Position numbers and translations under genes: made by a program
The notes under the pieces: model-generated
What the model saw: the letters and a program-made list of their open reading frames with translations, nothing else
Database searches by the model: none
What the model was told of the DNA's origin: nothing
Part shown: positions 28,227-37,629 of the stretch, piece after piece
Layout: every line of letters begins with the position of its first letter
Numbering within the stretch: the stretch's first letter is position 1
Origin: Candidatus Helarchaeota archaeon
Lineage (GTDB): Archaea; Asgardarchaeota; Lokiarchaeia; Helarchaeales; RDOG01
Length of the DNA stretch: 64,000 bases
Direction of reading: 5' to 3'
Assembly (NCBI GenBank): GCA_019058315.1
Contig: JAHPZH010000003.1
Location: 516,451-580,450, forward strand

Positions 28227-29809
28227 ATTATCTTACTCACTATACATTCCTAAGTTATATTTTCCCGGAGAAAGGATTCCTCGTGGATCTAAAGATTGTT
28301 TAATAGTTCTCAAAAAATTAAGAAATTGTTCTGAAAATGCTCCTGTTCTTATTAAAGATCTTGAATATCTCAATCCAGTCATATATGGCATAACACCCAA
28401 TTTAATAGCAGCATCCATAAAGCTATCCCATAATTCTCCATTTAATTTTCTATATTCGGGTTTATTCCATACTATTAAACCTATAGGAAACGATATAGTT
28501 GTGTGGTCACATAAACTAATCATTCCCCCAGTTGCAGGAAAGGCCTTAACAGCTTGTAGTTTTTCACTATTTTCAAGTGTCCATTTAGATAAACCCTTTG
28601 TTAATTCTGGGTAGTTATGCATAGCTATTCTACATTCTGCTGATTGTCCGGTACTTTCTGGCCCTAATGCCCCCCATATATGATGTGAAACTTGCCAATA
28701 TTCGTTTTTATCATTATCCCATTTAAATATCTTTTTTTGGGCATCAATAGACTCAACACCTTTTTCTGCTAATGAAATCTCCTCTATTATCTTGTTATTT
28801 TCTTCTATAATATTTTCATTCTCGCCTATTAATATGTATTCTAGCATAGACCTTCCTTTTGGGTTTATAATTTTCAAATTCTCATCTAAGGGAGGGATGT
28901 CAGGGAGAATTTTAATCATGGAAGCCCGAACTAAAGAGGAATCTACGAAACCGGCTCTAAAAATCCCTAAGTATCCTTTTTTACGACAATTGAATAAAAT
29001 TTTAAGTGCTACTTCTGCGGACTTTCTTTTTAATGTAAAGGACATGTGAGCTTTGAATTTCGGCTTTGAGTAAATTTTTAAAATTGCCTCAGTTTTAATT
29101 CCCATTATTCCATTATCACCTAAAAAGATACCTAAAAGGTCAGATACGAACCCAAACCTATTAAACGGGTTTTTTACATATTTACATTCGCCAGAGCCAG
29201 TTTCTATAATATCACCATTTTTATTTGGTAATACAACCTTTAATCCTATACAATTCTTCGTTACAGGCCCATATATTGCAATACCCTCTCCATAACTATT
29301 ATTGCTCAATCCTCCTCCTACGACAGCTGACATTCCACTATTAGGCCCCACGTTTCCAGTGTAATACCCTTTTTCCATTAAGAAAGTATTTAATTCTGCC
29401 CAAGTTATTCCACATTGGACTCTAACAGTTAGATGGTCTTCATCGAGATTCAATATTTTATTCATTCTTGTTGTATCGATCACAATACCTCCAGGTTTAT
29501 ACGGGATAGCTCCTTGCTGAAGTCCAGCACCTCCACCTCTTGGAATTATTGGAATTCTCTCACTATATGCAATCTTAACAATCTCAGAGATTTCCTCTGA
29601 ATTTTCCGGGCGTACAACAAAGTCTGGGAGATTATCTTCAATAACGGAATTCATAGATCTTGAATAACTCTTTCTAATGTAATCTGCGTTAGAAACATAT
29701 TTACTACTGACAATATCTCTTAAGGAATTGAGAATATTCATATTCATCTCCTATTTATAAAAAATTTGATTTGTCAAACATTTGATTTACTTAACGTTTA
29801 AAAATCTAT
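28201..29809. repeat. Tandem duplication unit B (about 1.6 kb)
   Basis: Second copy of the unit at 26585-28175: a truncated Fe-S gene start, complete FAD-oxidase copy B and its leader, ending near the shared AAAAATCTAT. The leader has diverged more than the coding part. Confidence 0.85.
28233..29741 (-). CDS. FAD-linked oxidase subunit, GlcD-type (tandem copy B)
   Basis: About 502 residues with the same PCMH FAD-binding and FAD-oxidase C-terminal domains as copy A. The ATG at 29741 is favoured because AGGAGAT ends four bases before it and because it matches copy A; an ATG two codons upstream overlaps the binding site. The N-terminal ~230 residues and most of the C-terminal part are identical to copy A. 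Substitutions cluster at about residues 233-325 and 475-495. It is followed only by the relic Fe-S gene start, so it must share copy A's Fe-S partner or use another. Confidence 0.9.
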   Translation of the reverse strand: MNILNSLRDIVSSKYVSNADYIRKSYSRSMNSVIEDNLPDFVVRPENSEEISEIVKIAYSERIPIIPRGGGAGLQQGAIPYKPGGIVIDTTRMNKILNLDEDHLTVRVQCGITWAELNTFLMEKGYYTGNVGPNSGMSAVVGGGLSNNSYGEGIAIYGPVTKNCIGLKVVLPNKNGDIIETGSGECKYVKNPFNRFGFVSDLLGIFLGDNGIMGIKTEAILKIYSKPKFKAHMSFTLKRKSAEVALKILFNCRKKGYLGIFRAGFVDSSLVRASMIKILPDIPPLDENLKIINPKGRSMLEYILIGENENIIEENNKIIEEISLAEKGVESIDAQKKIFKWDNDKNEYWQVSHHIWGALGPESTGQSAECRIAMHNYPELTKGLSKWTLENSEKLQAVKAFPATGGMISLCDHTTISFPIGLIVWNKPEYRKLNGELWDSFMDAAIKLGVMPYMTGLRYSRSLIRTGAFSEQFLNFLRTIKQSLDPRGILSPGKYNLGMYSE

Positions 29810-29949
29810 GTCCAGTCCAAATGAATAGTTTTAACGTTATTCGAAATATTTTATAGTTTTGGCGATGTTATTACTATATTAATCGAAACGGGTTTAGAAA
29901 AAAACCAATAAAATTAATAAAAATTTAAATATACTAATGATTTTGTCAC

Positions 29950-30147
29950 TTATTTTTCTATTAGATCCATTCCGCATAAAGGACAGTGATATGGGGCAAA
30001 AGGTGGTGGATTAAATAATATCAACTTGCCTTCTTCCTCCATTTGTTTTCGTAAATCATTCAATGCCTTATCCGGTACTGCAGAATGACTAACTCCATAA
30101 ATCACGACTTCTTTTTTGCAATTTTGACAATATAACATATTATTCAT
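29950..30147 (-). CDS. Small protein with two CxxC zinc-binding pairs
   Basis: 65 residues. Two cysteine pairs, C7-x2-C10 (CQNC) and C55-x2-C58 (CPLCG), could bind one zinc as a ribbon interrupted by a 44-residue helical insert (ALNDLRKQMEEEGK). An FNPPPFAPYH segment precedes the second pair. It lies 41 bases after the GNAT gene in the same orientation and may be co-transcribed. I do not recognise a named family. It is probably a small zinc protein with a binding role. Confidence 0.6.
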   Translation of the reverse strand: MNNMLYCQNCKKEVVIYGVSHSAVPDKALNDLRKQMEEEGKLILFNPPPFAPYHCPLCGMDLIEK

Positions 30148-30188
30148 CTTTAGTGTTTGTTTATTTAAAGTAATTTTCTCAGTTAAGG

Positions 30189-31316
30189 TTATCTATAATA
30201 GTCCAAAAAAAATTCATTATATTTTTTATGTCTATTAATTTCTTCCCCTTTTTCGGTTAGTGGTTTCATACATAAAATGTAAAAATTACGGTCACTTATG
30301 AATTTCAACTTTCTAAATACTTTCATTTCATGCTGACAGCTTGTTATATGCGTTGCGAAAACGCTAGGGACTAAATTTCTTATTTTGCGAAGAATACAAC
30401 TAATAAAATCGATTTTTTGTTCCATATCCATATCTTCATGAAATCCGGCACTTGTTAAAAGGGCAACTGGTAACGTTAATAATTCATCTTCTTCATATTT
30501 GGCCGTGACAATTTCAATTCGATTATTAATTACAGCTTTTATTTCATTTTTTTCTTCTAGAATCCAAGAATAAAAATTATGCGGATCACCAAATAATGAA
30601 TTTAATAAATAAGTATTCTTATGATGTTTTTCATACCTTTTTAGTTCGTAAATTGTCGAAAGTGGAACTCTTGATTGGTAAGAATTAATGAGATCTATAA
30701 TTTTGGGATAATCTTCTATTTGGGCATCTCGGACTTTACCTTCTATATTAAATTCTGGAATATGAGAATATAAAGAAGCGATTTTTACCAATACAGGATT
30801 TACTTTGAAATCTTCCCTTAAAGCTTGTAGTCCTTGTTCTTCCATTAATTTAAGCAGATGTTTGTTTTTGCTATAGCTTTTAAAATCAAAGTGTTCCTTT
30901 AATAATTTATCACCAAAACGCCCTTTTTCTGGAAATGCCATTAAAAAATCAATTTTTTCTTCGATTGCTTTTTCAATCAATTTATTTAACAAAGCTTTTG
31001 CTATACCCTGACGTCTATATTCGGGATCTACAGCACATAACCCAAGATTTAATGCCTCAAACCGCAATTCATTATCCAGCATTATAGATTCTTGGTGTCC
31101 AAATAGTGTGCCGATTAATTTTTCTCCTTTATAAGCTCCAAAAATGAAATTTTTGGATACTTCACTTAATACGACGTCAAAATAAAATTTCGCATATTTT
31201 TCGCTCCATGGCATAGCCCCAGCTTCGACATATTCCCAAAAATATGTTTTATTAAGAACTTCTGCAATTTTAATAATTGGAAATGGTTCGACAATCCTTT
31301 TTACTTCGAAATCCAT
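30189..31316 (-). CDS. GNAT-family N-acetyltransferase
   Basis: 375 residues. The N-terminal half (about 1-150) is a GNAT domain. The acetyl-CoA pyrophosphate loop is visible as 'VDPEYRRQGIAKALLNKLIEKA' (positions about 115-136, Q/RxxGxG/A type). The C-terminal half (about 185-375) may be a second, degenerate GNAT fold, since it starts 'GKVRDAQIEDYPKIIDLIN', a common GNAT beginning. The substrate is unknown. It lies 36 bases downstream of the acyl-CoA synthetase gene, a pairing that could reflect acyl-CoA-dependent modification, but that is inference. Confidence 0.8.
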   Translation of the reverse strand: MDFEVKRIVEPFPIIKIAEVLNKTYFWEYVEAGAMPWSEKYAKFYFDVVLSEVSKNFIFGAYKGEKLIGTLFGHQESIMLDNELRFEALNLGLCAVDPEYRRQGIAKALLNKLIEKAIEEKIDFLMAFPEKGRFGDKLLKEHFDFKSYSKNKHLLKLMEEQGLQALREDFKVNPVLVKIASLYSHIPEFNIEGKVRDAQIEDYPKIIDLINSYQSRVPLSTIYELKRYEKHHKNTYLLNSLFGDPHNFYSWILEEKNEIKAVINNRIEIVTAKYEEDELLTLPVALLTSAGFHEDMDMEQKIDFISCILRKIRNLVPSVFATHITSCQHEMKVFRKLKFISDRNFYILCMKPLTEKGEEINRHKKYNEFFLDYYR

Positions 31317-31352
31317 TCTCGATTCACAAATATCTATTTTATAGGGAAATTA

Positions 31353-33386
31353 TTATAGATTTGGTTTACCATATTGGTCTCTAACCTTTGCCCTAAGAAC
31401 CTTCCCTACCGGTGATATAGGAAACTCTTCTGCAAAAACTACTGTCTTAGGTTTTTTATAACTTGCCATTTTCCCTCTACAGAACTCGATAATTTCTTCT
31501 TCGGTTATATCTTGATGTGGCTTAAGACCCTTTTTGGGAATAATAACAGCTCTTACAGCAGACCCCCACTCTTCGTCAGGAACTCCAATTACAACCACCT
31601 CGCTTATTTTAGGGTGTTGAATTAGAATTTCTTCTACCTCTAGAGGATAAATTTTTTCAGCACCACTAGTAATGCATTCTTTCAATCTCTCAACTAAAAA
31701 TAAATCACCATCCTTTCGGTATCCAAGATCTCCACCACGAAACCACCCATCTTTAAAAGCGGCTTTGGTTTTTTCCGGATTTTTATAGTATTCTTTCATA
31801 ATAGTGACACTTTTATACCATAGTTCACCGATTTCACCATCTTTTACATCTTCTCCAGTTTCAGGATCGACTATTCTCACTTCTAAGCCATCTATTTCAT
31901 GCCCGATTGATCTTTCAACAACTTGATCTGGGGTTGCATCAAGTCTTAATGAAATAATTGGAGACATTTCAGTCTGACCAAATCCATCAATAATTAAAGC
32001 ATTTGGAAGTAAATTTAGAAGAAGTTTTTTATATTTACCTCTAAATAAAGATCCCCCAGAAATTGCTACTTTTAATGAACTAAGATCAAATTTATTAATA
32101 TCGGGATATTCTAAAAGTCTTTTCCACATTGTTGGTACCATCATCAAAGATCTAATCCCTTGTTTTTCAACGAGTTCCAATATTTCTCTTATATCAAACT
32201 TTTTTGAAACAGGAAAAATCAATGGTTGACCAAAAAGTATCCAAGTAACTATACCGCTGACATATGCCGCAGAGTGGAAGAAGGGGGGCATATATAATGA
32301 TGGTGTTAGTATTTCAACCTTTCTACTTAGCATTGACTTTATTACTGCACTTCTTAATTCTTTATCACCTTCAAGCTTAATTCCTCCTGTTATTAGTCGC
32401 TTAATAGCAGGGAACAACATTTTAAGTCTTCCCACTCTGCTATATGCCAATGGAAATGTTTTAGCGGTTGAACGAATTTGTTTGCCAATTTCATAATAAA
32501 TTTTCAGGTCGGTCTTAAAATCAGGCATACCACTGAACATTTTAATTTTTTCTGTACCATCATCATCGGTTTTAGTAGTCATTGTTAATGGGGGAAGTTT
32601 TACACCTTTACTAGTTTCTGTTATCAGAAGCAAAGATTTACCTTTCAGAGTTTCGACATCTAAATCAACTAATGCTGCACCCATTCCCATAGAATCCATA
32701 ACTTCACCCATTTTACGTTGAAATGCATTTTTTGCGAATTTTTCTTCATGGAACTCTGAAATAGGGGGAAGAAAACTAGCTAGAAATGTGGTGGTCATTT
32801 CTAAATTAGAAATAAAGTTGTCATAAGTTAAAACTACACCTTTTGGACGACCTGTTGTTCCTCCTGTAAAACAGATTAGAGCCTCATCGAACTCTGAGAA
32901 TTTGCCTTTAACGTTTACTTTTCTTTTGCTTGATTTTTTAATTAATTCCTCATAATCAATCCAATTAGAGGGTAAATTATTACCATTACAAATAAATGCC
33001 TTAACCTTACTTAATTCTGATCTAATTTTTTCAATTTCCTCCAAATAATCTTGATCGATTATTAAAGCAACTGCATCACAATGATTTATAGCAAAACTGT
33101 ATTCTAAATGAGAATACATGTAATTTAAAGGAACTGCGACAGCACCGAAAGCTTGAATTGCTAAATGCGTCTCTAAAAATTCTGGTCCATTTCTAAAAAC
33201 AAAAGCTACTTTGTTATATTTTTTAACACCCAATTTTTTTAATGCATTCCCAAGCCGGTTTACTCTTTCTGCGAATTGTTTCCAAGTAATTTCTTGATCA
33301 CCACGAACTAATGCCACCCTATCTTTTGGATAATGACGGGCTTTTATATCAACATATTCTTTAAAAGGAGCTTTTCCCAAGTGCAT
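31353..33386 (-). CDS. AMP-forming acyl-CoA synthetase with ~160-residue insertion
   Basis: 677 residues against about 520-560 for the family. Core ANL motifs are intact: FTGGTTGRPKG (173-183), 'PPFFHSAAY' (367-375), 'DGFGQTEMSP', 'GWFRGGDLGYR' and a C-terminal lysine in 'SPVGKVLRAK'. The extra sequence lies between the P-loop and the A4 helix (about residues 195-355). It is partly charged (MTTKTDDDGTEKIK) and partly helical, without a motif I know. It is probably a cytoplasmic ligase activating a carboxylic acid. The insertion may be a lid, a partner-binding domain or a substrate filter. The GNAT gene follows after 36 bases. Confidence 0.88.
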   Translation of the reverse strand: MHLGKAPFKEYVDIKARHYPKDRVALVRGDQEITWKQFAERVNRLGNALKKLGVKKYNKVAFVFRNGPEFLETHLAIQAFGAVAVPLNYMYSHLEYSFAINHCDAVALIIDQDYLEEIEKIRSELSKVKAFICNGNNLPSNWIDYEELIKKSSKRKVNVKGKFSEFDEALICFTGGTTGRPKGVVLTYDNFISNLEMTTTFLASFLPPISEFHEEKFAKNAFQRKMGEVMDSMGMGAALVDLDVETLKGKSLLLITETSKGVKLPPLTMTTKTDDDGTEKIKMFSGMPDFKTDLKIYYEIGKQIRSTAKTFPLAYSRVGRLKMLFPAIKRLITGGIKLEGDKELRSAVIKSMLSRKVEILTPSLYMPPFFHSAAYVSGIVTWILFGQPLIFPVSKKFDIREILELVEKQGIRSLMMVPTMWKRLLEYPDINKFDLSSLKVAISGGSLFRGKYKKLLLNLLPNALIIDGFGQTEMSPIISLRLDATPDQVVERSIGHEIDGLEVRIVDPETGEDVKDGEIGELWYKSVTIMKEYYKNPEKTKAAFKDGWFRGGDLGYRKDGDLFLVERLKECITSGAEKIYPLEVEEILIQHPKISEVVVIGVPDEEWGSAVRAVIIPKKGLKPHQDITEEEIIEFCRGKMASYKKPKTVVFAEEFPISPVGKVLRAKVRDQYGKPNL

Positions 33387-33450
33387 ACCTCATTTATATA
33401 AATTTAATATTAATTATTGAAATACTGAGATTAAATAATTAGTTTTTAGG

Positions 33451-34116
33451 TTATTTTAATGCTTTGAAAATAGACTTTCCCATCTTAATAGCATCTTCAT
33501 CCAAAAACTTTATTTTACCCATCATATTTGCCATGAAATATATTTGAGCAGTTTTTTCTAATAACTCACAAGATAGAAATGCACGTCTCATGTTTTTTCC
33601 AAAACCTAATGAGCCGTGATTCCTAATAATTATCGCCAAGCTTGTTTTATTGATAACTTCACTGATGTGTTTTGCTAGCTCGGTTGATCCAGATCGATTA
33701 TACTCAGAGGTTATTACAATTGGATGACCTAGAAAAAAAACTTGATCATCGAGTATAGCAGGAAGAGAATCTTCGAGGACTAAGCCTATAGCTGTAGAAT
33801 AGACTGGATGATAATGAATGATAGCATTTACGTCTTTTCTAGCTTTGTAAATGGCCATATGTAAGTAAGTTTCAGATGAGGCAGTTAAATTACCTTCAAT
33901 TACCTCGAATTTTCCACTTTCGTCAGAAAAATCAATTACTAACATATCATCAATCATGTAATCTTCAATATCTTTTCCGCTGGGGGTTCCAATCATCTTG
34001 GTTCCTTTTTTTTCTGTCCTTAGTGTTAAATTTCCAGAAGAACCAAGCGTTAAACCTTTAGCAAGGAGTTTTTTTGCAGCTTCAAATACGATCTTTTTCT
34101 GTTCTTCATACAACAA
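33451..34116 (-). CDS. Class II aldolase/adducin-family protein (fuculose-phosphate aldolase-like)
   Basis: 221 residues, the usual single-domain length. The zinc ligands are visible as H101 and H103 (IHYHPVYS) and H167 (RNHGSLGFG), and the catalytic Glu as E82 (SSETYLH). 'GSSGNLTLR' forms the phosphate-binding loop. Family members cleave fuculose-1-P or rhamnulose-1-P to DHAP and lactaldehyde, epimerise ribulose-5-P, or decarboxylate related acids. The start is a TTG (34116 or 34113) preceded by GGGTGT. It lies 26 bases downstream of an FGGY kinase, which would supply the phosphorylated ketose or acid substrate. Confidence 0.9.
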   Translation of the reverse strand: MLYEEQKKIVFEAAKKLLAKGLTLGSSGNLTLRTEKKGTKMIGTPSGKDIEDYMIDDMLVIDFSDESGKFEVIEGNLTASSETYLHMAIYKARKDVNAIIHYHPVYSTAIGLVLEDSLPAILDDQVFFLGHPIVITSEYNRSGSTELAKHISEVINKTSLAIIIRNHGSLGFGKNMRRAFLSCELLEKTAQIYFMANMMGKIKFLDEDAIKMGKSIFKALK

Positions 34117-34142
34117 AATACACCCTTAAAATAAAGTACTAA

Positions 34143-35654
34143 TTATCTAATTTTAAGAAATTGATTATAGATTTTTTTCCATTTTTTGAATAATTTACGA
34201 TAGGTTTTAGTTAAAATTTTATCGGGTTTGACTGTTTTTTCTAAATGAACCATATTATTTACAGCTTCATCAAAATTTTTATAAATCCCAGCACCAATTG
34301 ATGCCAAAATTGCACTTCCTAATGCCGTTCCTTCCTTAATTTTGAATATTTTGATTGGATTTCCGAGAACATTGGTTAATATAGTTGCAAAAATATTACT
34401 TCTTGCCTGTCCTCCTGTAAGTGCAATATCTTCTTCACCAACTTTTAACCCTGAGATTTCTTCGACTTGTTCTGCATTAGCTTTAATAATATATGCCATA
34501 TTTTCTAATAGCCCTCTACAAATTTCAGCCTGAAATATTTCTGTTGAAATGATCGGTAATGGAATTAAAAATCCTCCATAGCCAATTTCTGCTAAATTTC
34601 CATAATTTGCAATGCTTCCCCCTAAATTCGCTAAAAAACCACCCGATCCTGGCGGAGCTTGCTCTGCTAATTTATCAATTTCGGGAAAATCTAGTTTAAA
34701 TATTTTTTTAAACCAGCGGAGGTTATGTCCAGTCTCTCCAGCGTCAGAGTCTATAACCCACATATTTGGAACTACATGGCAACCAGTCCAAATCCGATAA
34801 TTCATATCTATTTGTGCTTTATTTGTAACTATTTGAAAAGGAGTTGATGTTCCTGCTACAGCACAAGATTGTCCAGGTTTTATAGTTTTTGTTCCTAATA
34901 AGGCACATTGAGTGTCTGCACCACCTACGACCACTTTGATTTTTGCAGATATGCCCATTTGTTTTGCTATATCTGATTCAATTTCTTCAGCAATCAGACT
35001 TCCTGATTCTTTAAGATTGGGAGTGATTGTGTCTGGAATATCTAAAAGTTCCATCAATTCTTTTGACCATTTTCGACTATGAACATCCAAAAGCATGGAT
35101 TCACAAGCGTTTGATGGTTCCGAGACGTATTGCCCAGTCAGACGAAATAATATCCAATCATTTATCATTAGGAATTTATCTATTTTTTGATAAATTTCTG
35201 GTTTTTTATTTTTTATCCATGCCAATCTTGCAGGTACATAAATTATTGGAGGCATATGTCCTGTAATTTGTTGAATTTTTTCCTTATATTTTCCCTGCAT
35301 CTCCATGCCTTCCATAAATGCCCTAGCATCTACGTTTGGCATAGCATATAGCTCATTACCGTTCTTATCTAGAAAAACGCACCCATGGCGCATACTTGTT
35401 GATGATATAGCAACAATATCTTGATGGTTGATATTTGATTTCTTAATCGCTTGTTTGGTAAGATTGCATAAAATCTTCCAAAATATATCAGGATCGAAAT
35501 CTAGTTGGGGAACTTTATTATCACCAAAGGGTAACCAATTTTCATTATATTTCCATTCTTCAGAAGTATGTGAAATTAGTTCCCCAGTTATAGAAAAAAT
35601 TAAACAGCGTCCTGTACCTGTTCCAAAATCTAAAGTTAGTAGATATTCGGGCAT
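34143..35654 (-). CDS. FGGY-family carbohydrate kinase
   Basis: About 503 residues. The first actin-like ATPase half opens with LLTLDFGTGTGRCLIF, and the second half carries the 'GGADTQCALLG' phosphate loop and the adenosine-site 'LTGGQARSNIFATILTNVLG'. It is closest by feel to xylulose, ribulose or autoinducer-type kinases, and the sugar is not readable. ATG 35654 is chosen, with an in-frame GTG three codons upstream as the alternative. It sits between a D-2-hydroxyacid dehydrogenase (27 bases) and a class II aldolase (26 bases), an operon expected for oxidising, phosphorylating and cleaving a sugar or sugar acid. Confidence 0.9.
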   Translation of the reverse strand: MPEYLLTLDFGTGTGRCLIFSITGELISHTSEEWKYNENWLPFGDNKVPQLDFDPDIFWKILCNLTKQAIKKSNINHQDIVAISSTSMRHGCVFLDKNGNELYAMPNVDARAFMEGMEMQGKYKEKIQQITGHMPPIIYVPARLAWIKNKKPEIYQKIDKFLMINDWILFRLTGQYVSEPSNACESMLLDVHSRKWSKELMELLDIPDTITPNLKESGSLIAEEIESDIAKQMGISAKIKVVVGGADTQCALLGTKTIKPGQSCAVAGTSTPFQIVTNKAQIDMNYRIWTGCHVVPNMWVIDSDAGETGHNLRWFKKIFKLDFPEIDKLAEQAPPGSGGFLANLGGSIANYGNLAEIGYGGFLIPLPIISTEIFQAEICRGLLENMAYIIKANAEQVEEISGLKVGEEDIALTGGQARSNIFATILTNVLGNPIKIFKIKEGTALGSAILASIGAGIYKNFDEAVNNMVHLEKTVKPDKILTKTYRKLFKKWKKIYNQFLKIR

Positions 35655-35690
35655 TAAAACCACAAATTTTATAATCCGATAAGGATTTTT

Positions 35691-36677
35691 TTAGCTGATA
35701 TTCATTTTACGAACATTTTTAGGTATTTTACCATCCAAGAAATCTCTTATAGCTTCAAATACCATTTCTGAGTAATGTGTGACTACTTCAGCTGTTGCTC
35801 CTCCAATATGAGGTGTGGTAATTACATTATCAAGACCTTTAAATGGACTACCCCTACGACCAGTAGGCTCTATTTTATAAACATCAACAGCTGCTCCTGC
35901 AATTTTCCGATCTTTAAGTGCATTAACTAGTGCTTTTTCATCAGTTATTCTCGATCGGGCCACATTCAAAAAAAATGCTGTTGGTTTCATTAATGATATC
36001 ATATCAGCATTTATCAAACCTTTAGTCTCTTTGTTATATACTGCATGAATTGTTATAAAATCTGATTCTTTCATTAAAACAGCTAATTCAACTACTTTTG
36101 CTTCTACATCCTCCACTCTTTTAGGATTTACATAGGGATCATAAACTAAGATATTCATACCCATTGTTTTCAAAATCTTTGCTACTTTATAACCAATCGC
36201 TCCTAGACCTACTATACCTACAGTTTTACCTTCAAGTTCAATCCCTTTCGCAGTTACAACACCTTCTAGACCTTTCCATTCCCCATTTTGAACTATATTA
36301 TGGGCAAGTATTATATTTCTAGCTAAAGATATCATAAAACCAATTGTTAATTCTGCAACTGCGGTTGCATTTCGCCCAGGACAAGATGTCACCATTACAT
36401 TTGCTTTGTTTGCTGCTTCTACATCGATATTAACAGGATTACCCCGAACACAACAAATAAGTTGGAGCCCTTTAACAACTTCAAAGAAATCTTCACGTAA
36501 AACTTCCACTTCACAGATTAGAATATTAATATCTTCTTTTTCTATTTTCTCTAATAATTCATCTGAGCTATAAAGTTTGTCGTATTCAATCCAATCTTCA
36601 ACTTTAAATTCGCCAACAAGCTCTGCAATTTTTTTTTGGTAATTTGGATCTAATCTAACTGTTGAATAAGCTTTCAT
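35691..36677 (-). CDS. D-isomer-specific 2-hydroxyacid dehydrogenase
   Basis: 328 residues. The Rossmann NAD loop is GLGAIG (157-162). The catalytic triad is R241 (NVARSRI), E270 (YKIEP) and H290 (TPHIGGAT). It interconverts a D-2-hydroxy acid and a 2-oxo acid with NAD(P)H, as in phosphoglycerate or glyoxylate/hydroxypyruvate reductases. No ACT domain follows, so it is unlikely to be a feedback-regulated SerA. AGAGGAAC precedes the ATG. It is the first gene of the kinase/aldolase operon, so its substrate is likely a sugar-derived acid. Confidence 0.92.
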   Translation of the reverse strand: MKAYSTVRLDPNYQKKIAELVGEFKVEDWIEYDKLYSSDELLEKIEKEDINILICEVEVLREDFFEVVKGLQLICCVRGNPVNIDVEAANKANVMVTSCPGRNATAVAELTIGFMISLARNIILAHNIVQNGEWKGLEGVVTAKGIELEGKTVGIVGLGAIGYKVAKILKTMGMNILVYDPYVNPKRVEDVEAKVVELAVLMKESDFITIHAVYNKETKGLINADMISLMKPTAFFLNVARSRITDEKALVNALKDRKIAGAAVDVYKIEPTGRRGSPFKGLDNVITTPHIGGATAEVVTHYSEMVFEAIRDFLDGKIPKNVRKMNIS

Positions 36678-36747
36678 TATGAGTTCCTCTAATTAATAAT
36701 ATTTGAAAAAGAAAAACTGAAAAATATTAGTTTTTTGATTTTATAAT

Positions 36748-37551
36748 TTATTGTTTTCTAGGCCAAAGCCATACAATGACACTGAAAACTAATGAAAGCA
36801 CAAATGGTATGTTAAGTAGGTTGAAATCTTGGGTAGATGAATAAGCAAATACTCCTATAATAGCTGCTATTATTGTATTGATTATTAAAATACCTCTTAC
36901 TGCATTTCTTGGTAAATCGAGGGGTTCACGGGGTTTTGTTTCTTCATGTTTTCTTAAAGAAAAATATGCAGAAATGGCAATGCTTCCCGCACCTTGGATT
37001 CCTTCAGTAATTATAAAATATCCGAATGTGTAATTAGGGAAATAGAACTTGATTAAACCTATATAAAAAGGCAAATATGCAGATAACATAACACAAATTA
37101 TTGCAACTACGGCCCGGGTATCTTCAAATTTTATTTCTGTTTCAAGTGGCCAAAGCCAAGCCATAATACTTATTATCGCTGATAAAATAAATGGTAAATT
37201 AAGCACATCTATATCCGGAAATCTTATATAGGATATAATACCAATAATCTGAGCGATTAAAGCGTTGATTAATAAAAATACCCTAACTGTGTGCCGAGGG
37301 AGATTGAGTGGTTCTCTAGTTTTTCGTACTTCTCGTCTTCTCAAGAAAAAATACATAGACACCCCCAGGGTTCCAAGACCTTTAATCCCCTCTATAATGA
37401 AATAATATAATGAACTTCCTTCATAAATATAAAGAAGAAAATATTGCAATGCATATGATTGTATTAAATTAATATAAAATGGTAGATACGCTGCTGCAAC
37501 AACAGCTATCATAGCAAAAATGGACCGTAAATCATCAAGTATTGCTCCCAT
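36748..37551 (-). CDS. Membrane protein made of two homologous halves, unknown function
   Basis: About 267 residues with roughly eight membrane spans. The two halves repeat: each has a helix ending in 'YLPFYI-LI', a second helix after an EG(I)(K/Q)G(L/A)G motif, a cytoplasmic loop 'REPL(N/D)LPR', two more helices and a terminal 'WLWP'. This shows an internal duplication of a four-span module. ATG 37551 is chosen because GGAG stands about nine bases before it; a TTG five codons earlier is possible. The inverted or parallel repeat arrangement is common in transporters and channels, but no family is recognised. Confidence 0.7.
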   Translation of the reverse strand: MGAILDDLRSIFAMIAVVAAAYLPFYINLIQSYALQYFLLYIYEGSSLYYFIIEGIKGLGTLGVSMYFFLRRREVRKTREPLNLPRHTVRVFLLINALIAQIIGIISYIRFPDIDVLNLPFILSAIISIMAWLWPLETEIKFEDTRAVVAIICVMLSAYLPFYIGLIKFYFPNYTFGYFIITEGIQGAGSIAISAYFSLRKHEETKPREPLDLPRNAVRGILIINTIIAAIIGVFAYSSTQDFNLLNIPFVLSLVFSVIVWLWPRKQ

Positions 37552-37629
37552 AATAATCAACTCCAAATGATATTTTCAGATTTATAATATTAATCTTTTT
37601 GCCATCATTTATAAAAAAAGAATTTAGCC

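Noticed and set aside
26585..29809. Duplicated segment considered as an insertion sequence
   Set aside because: It contains no transposase and no terminal inverted repeats. It is a simple tandem duplication of a metabolic gene.
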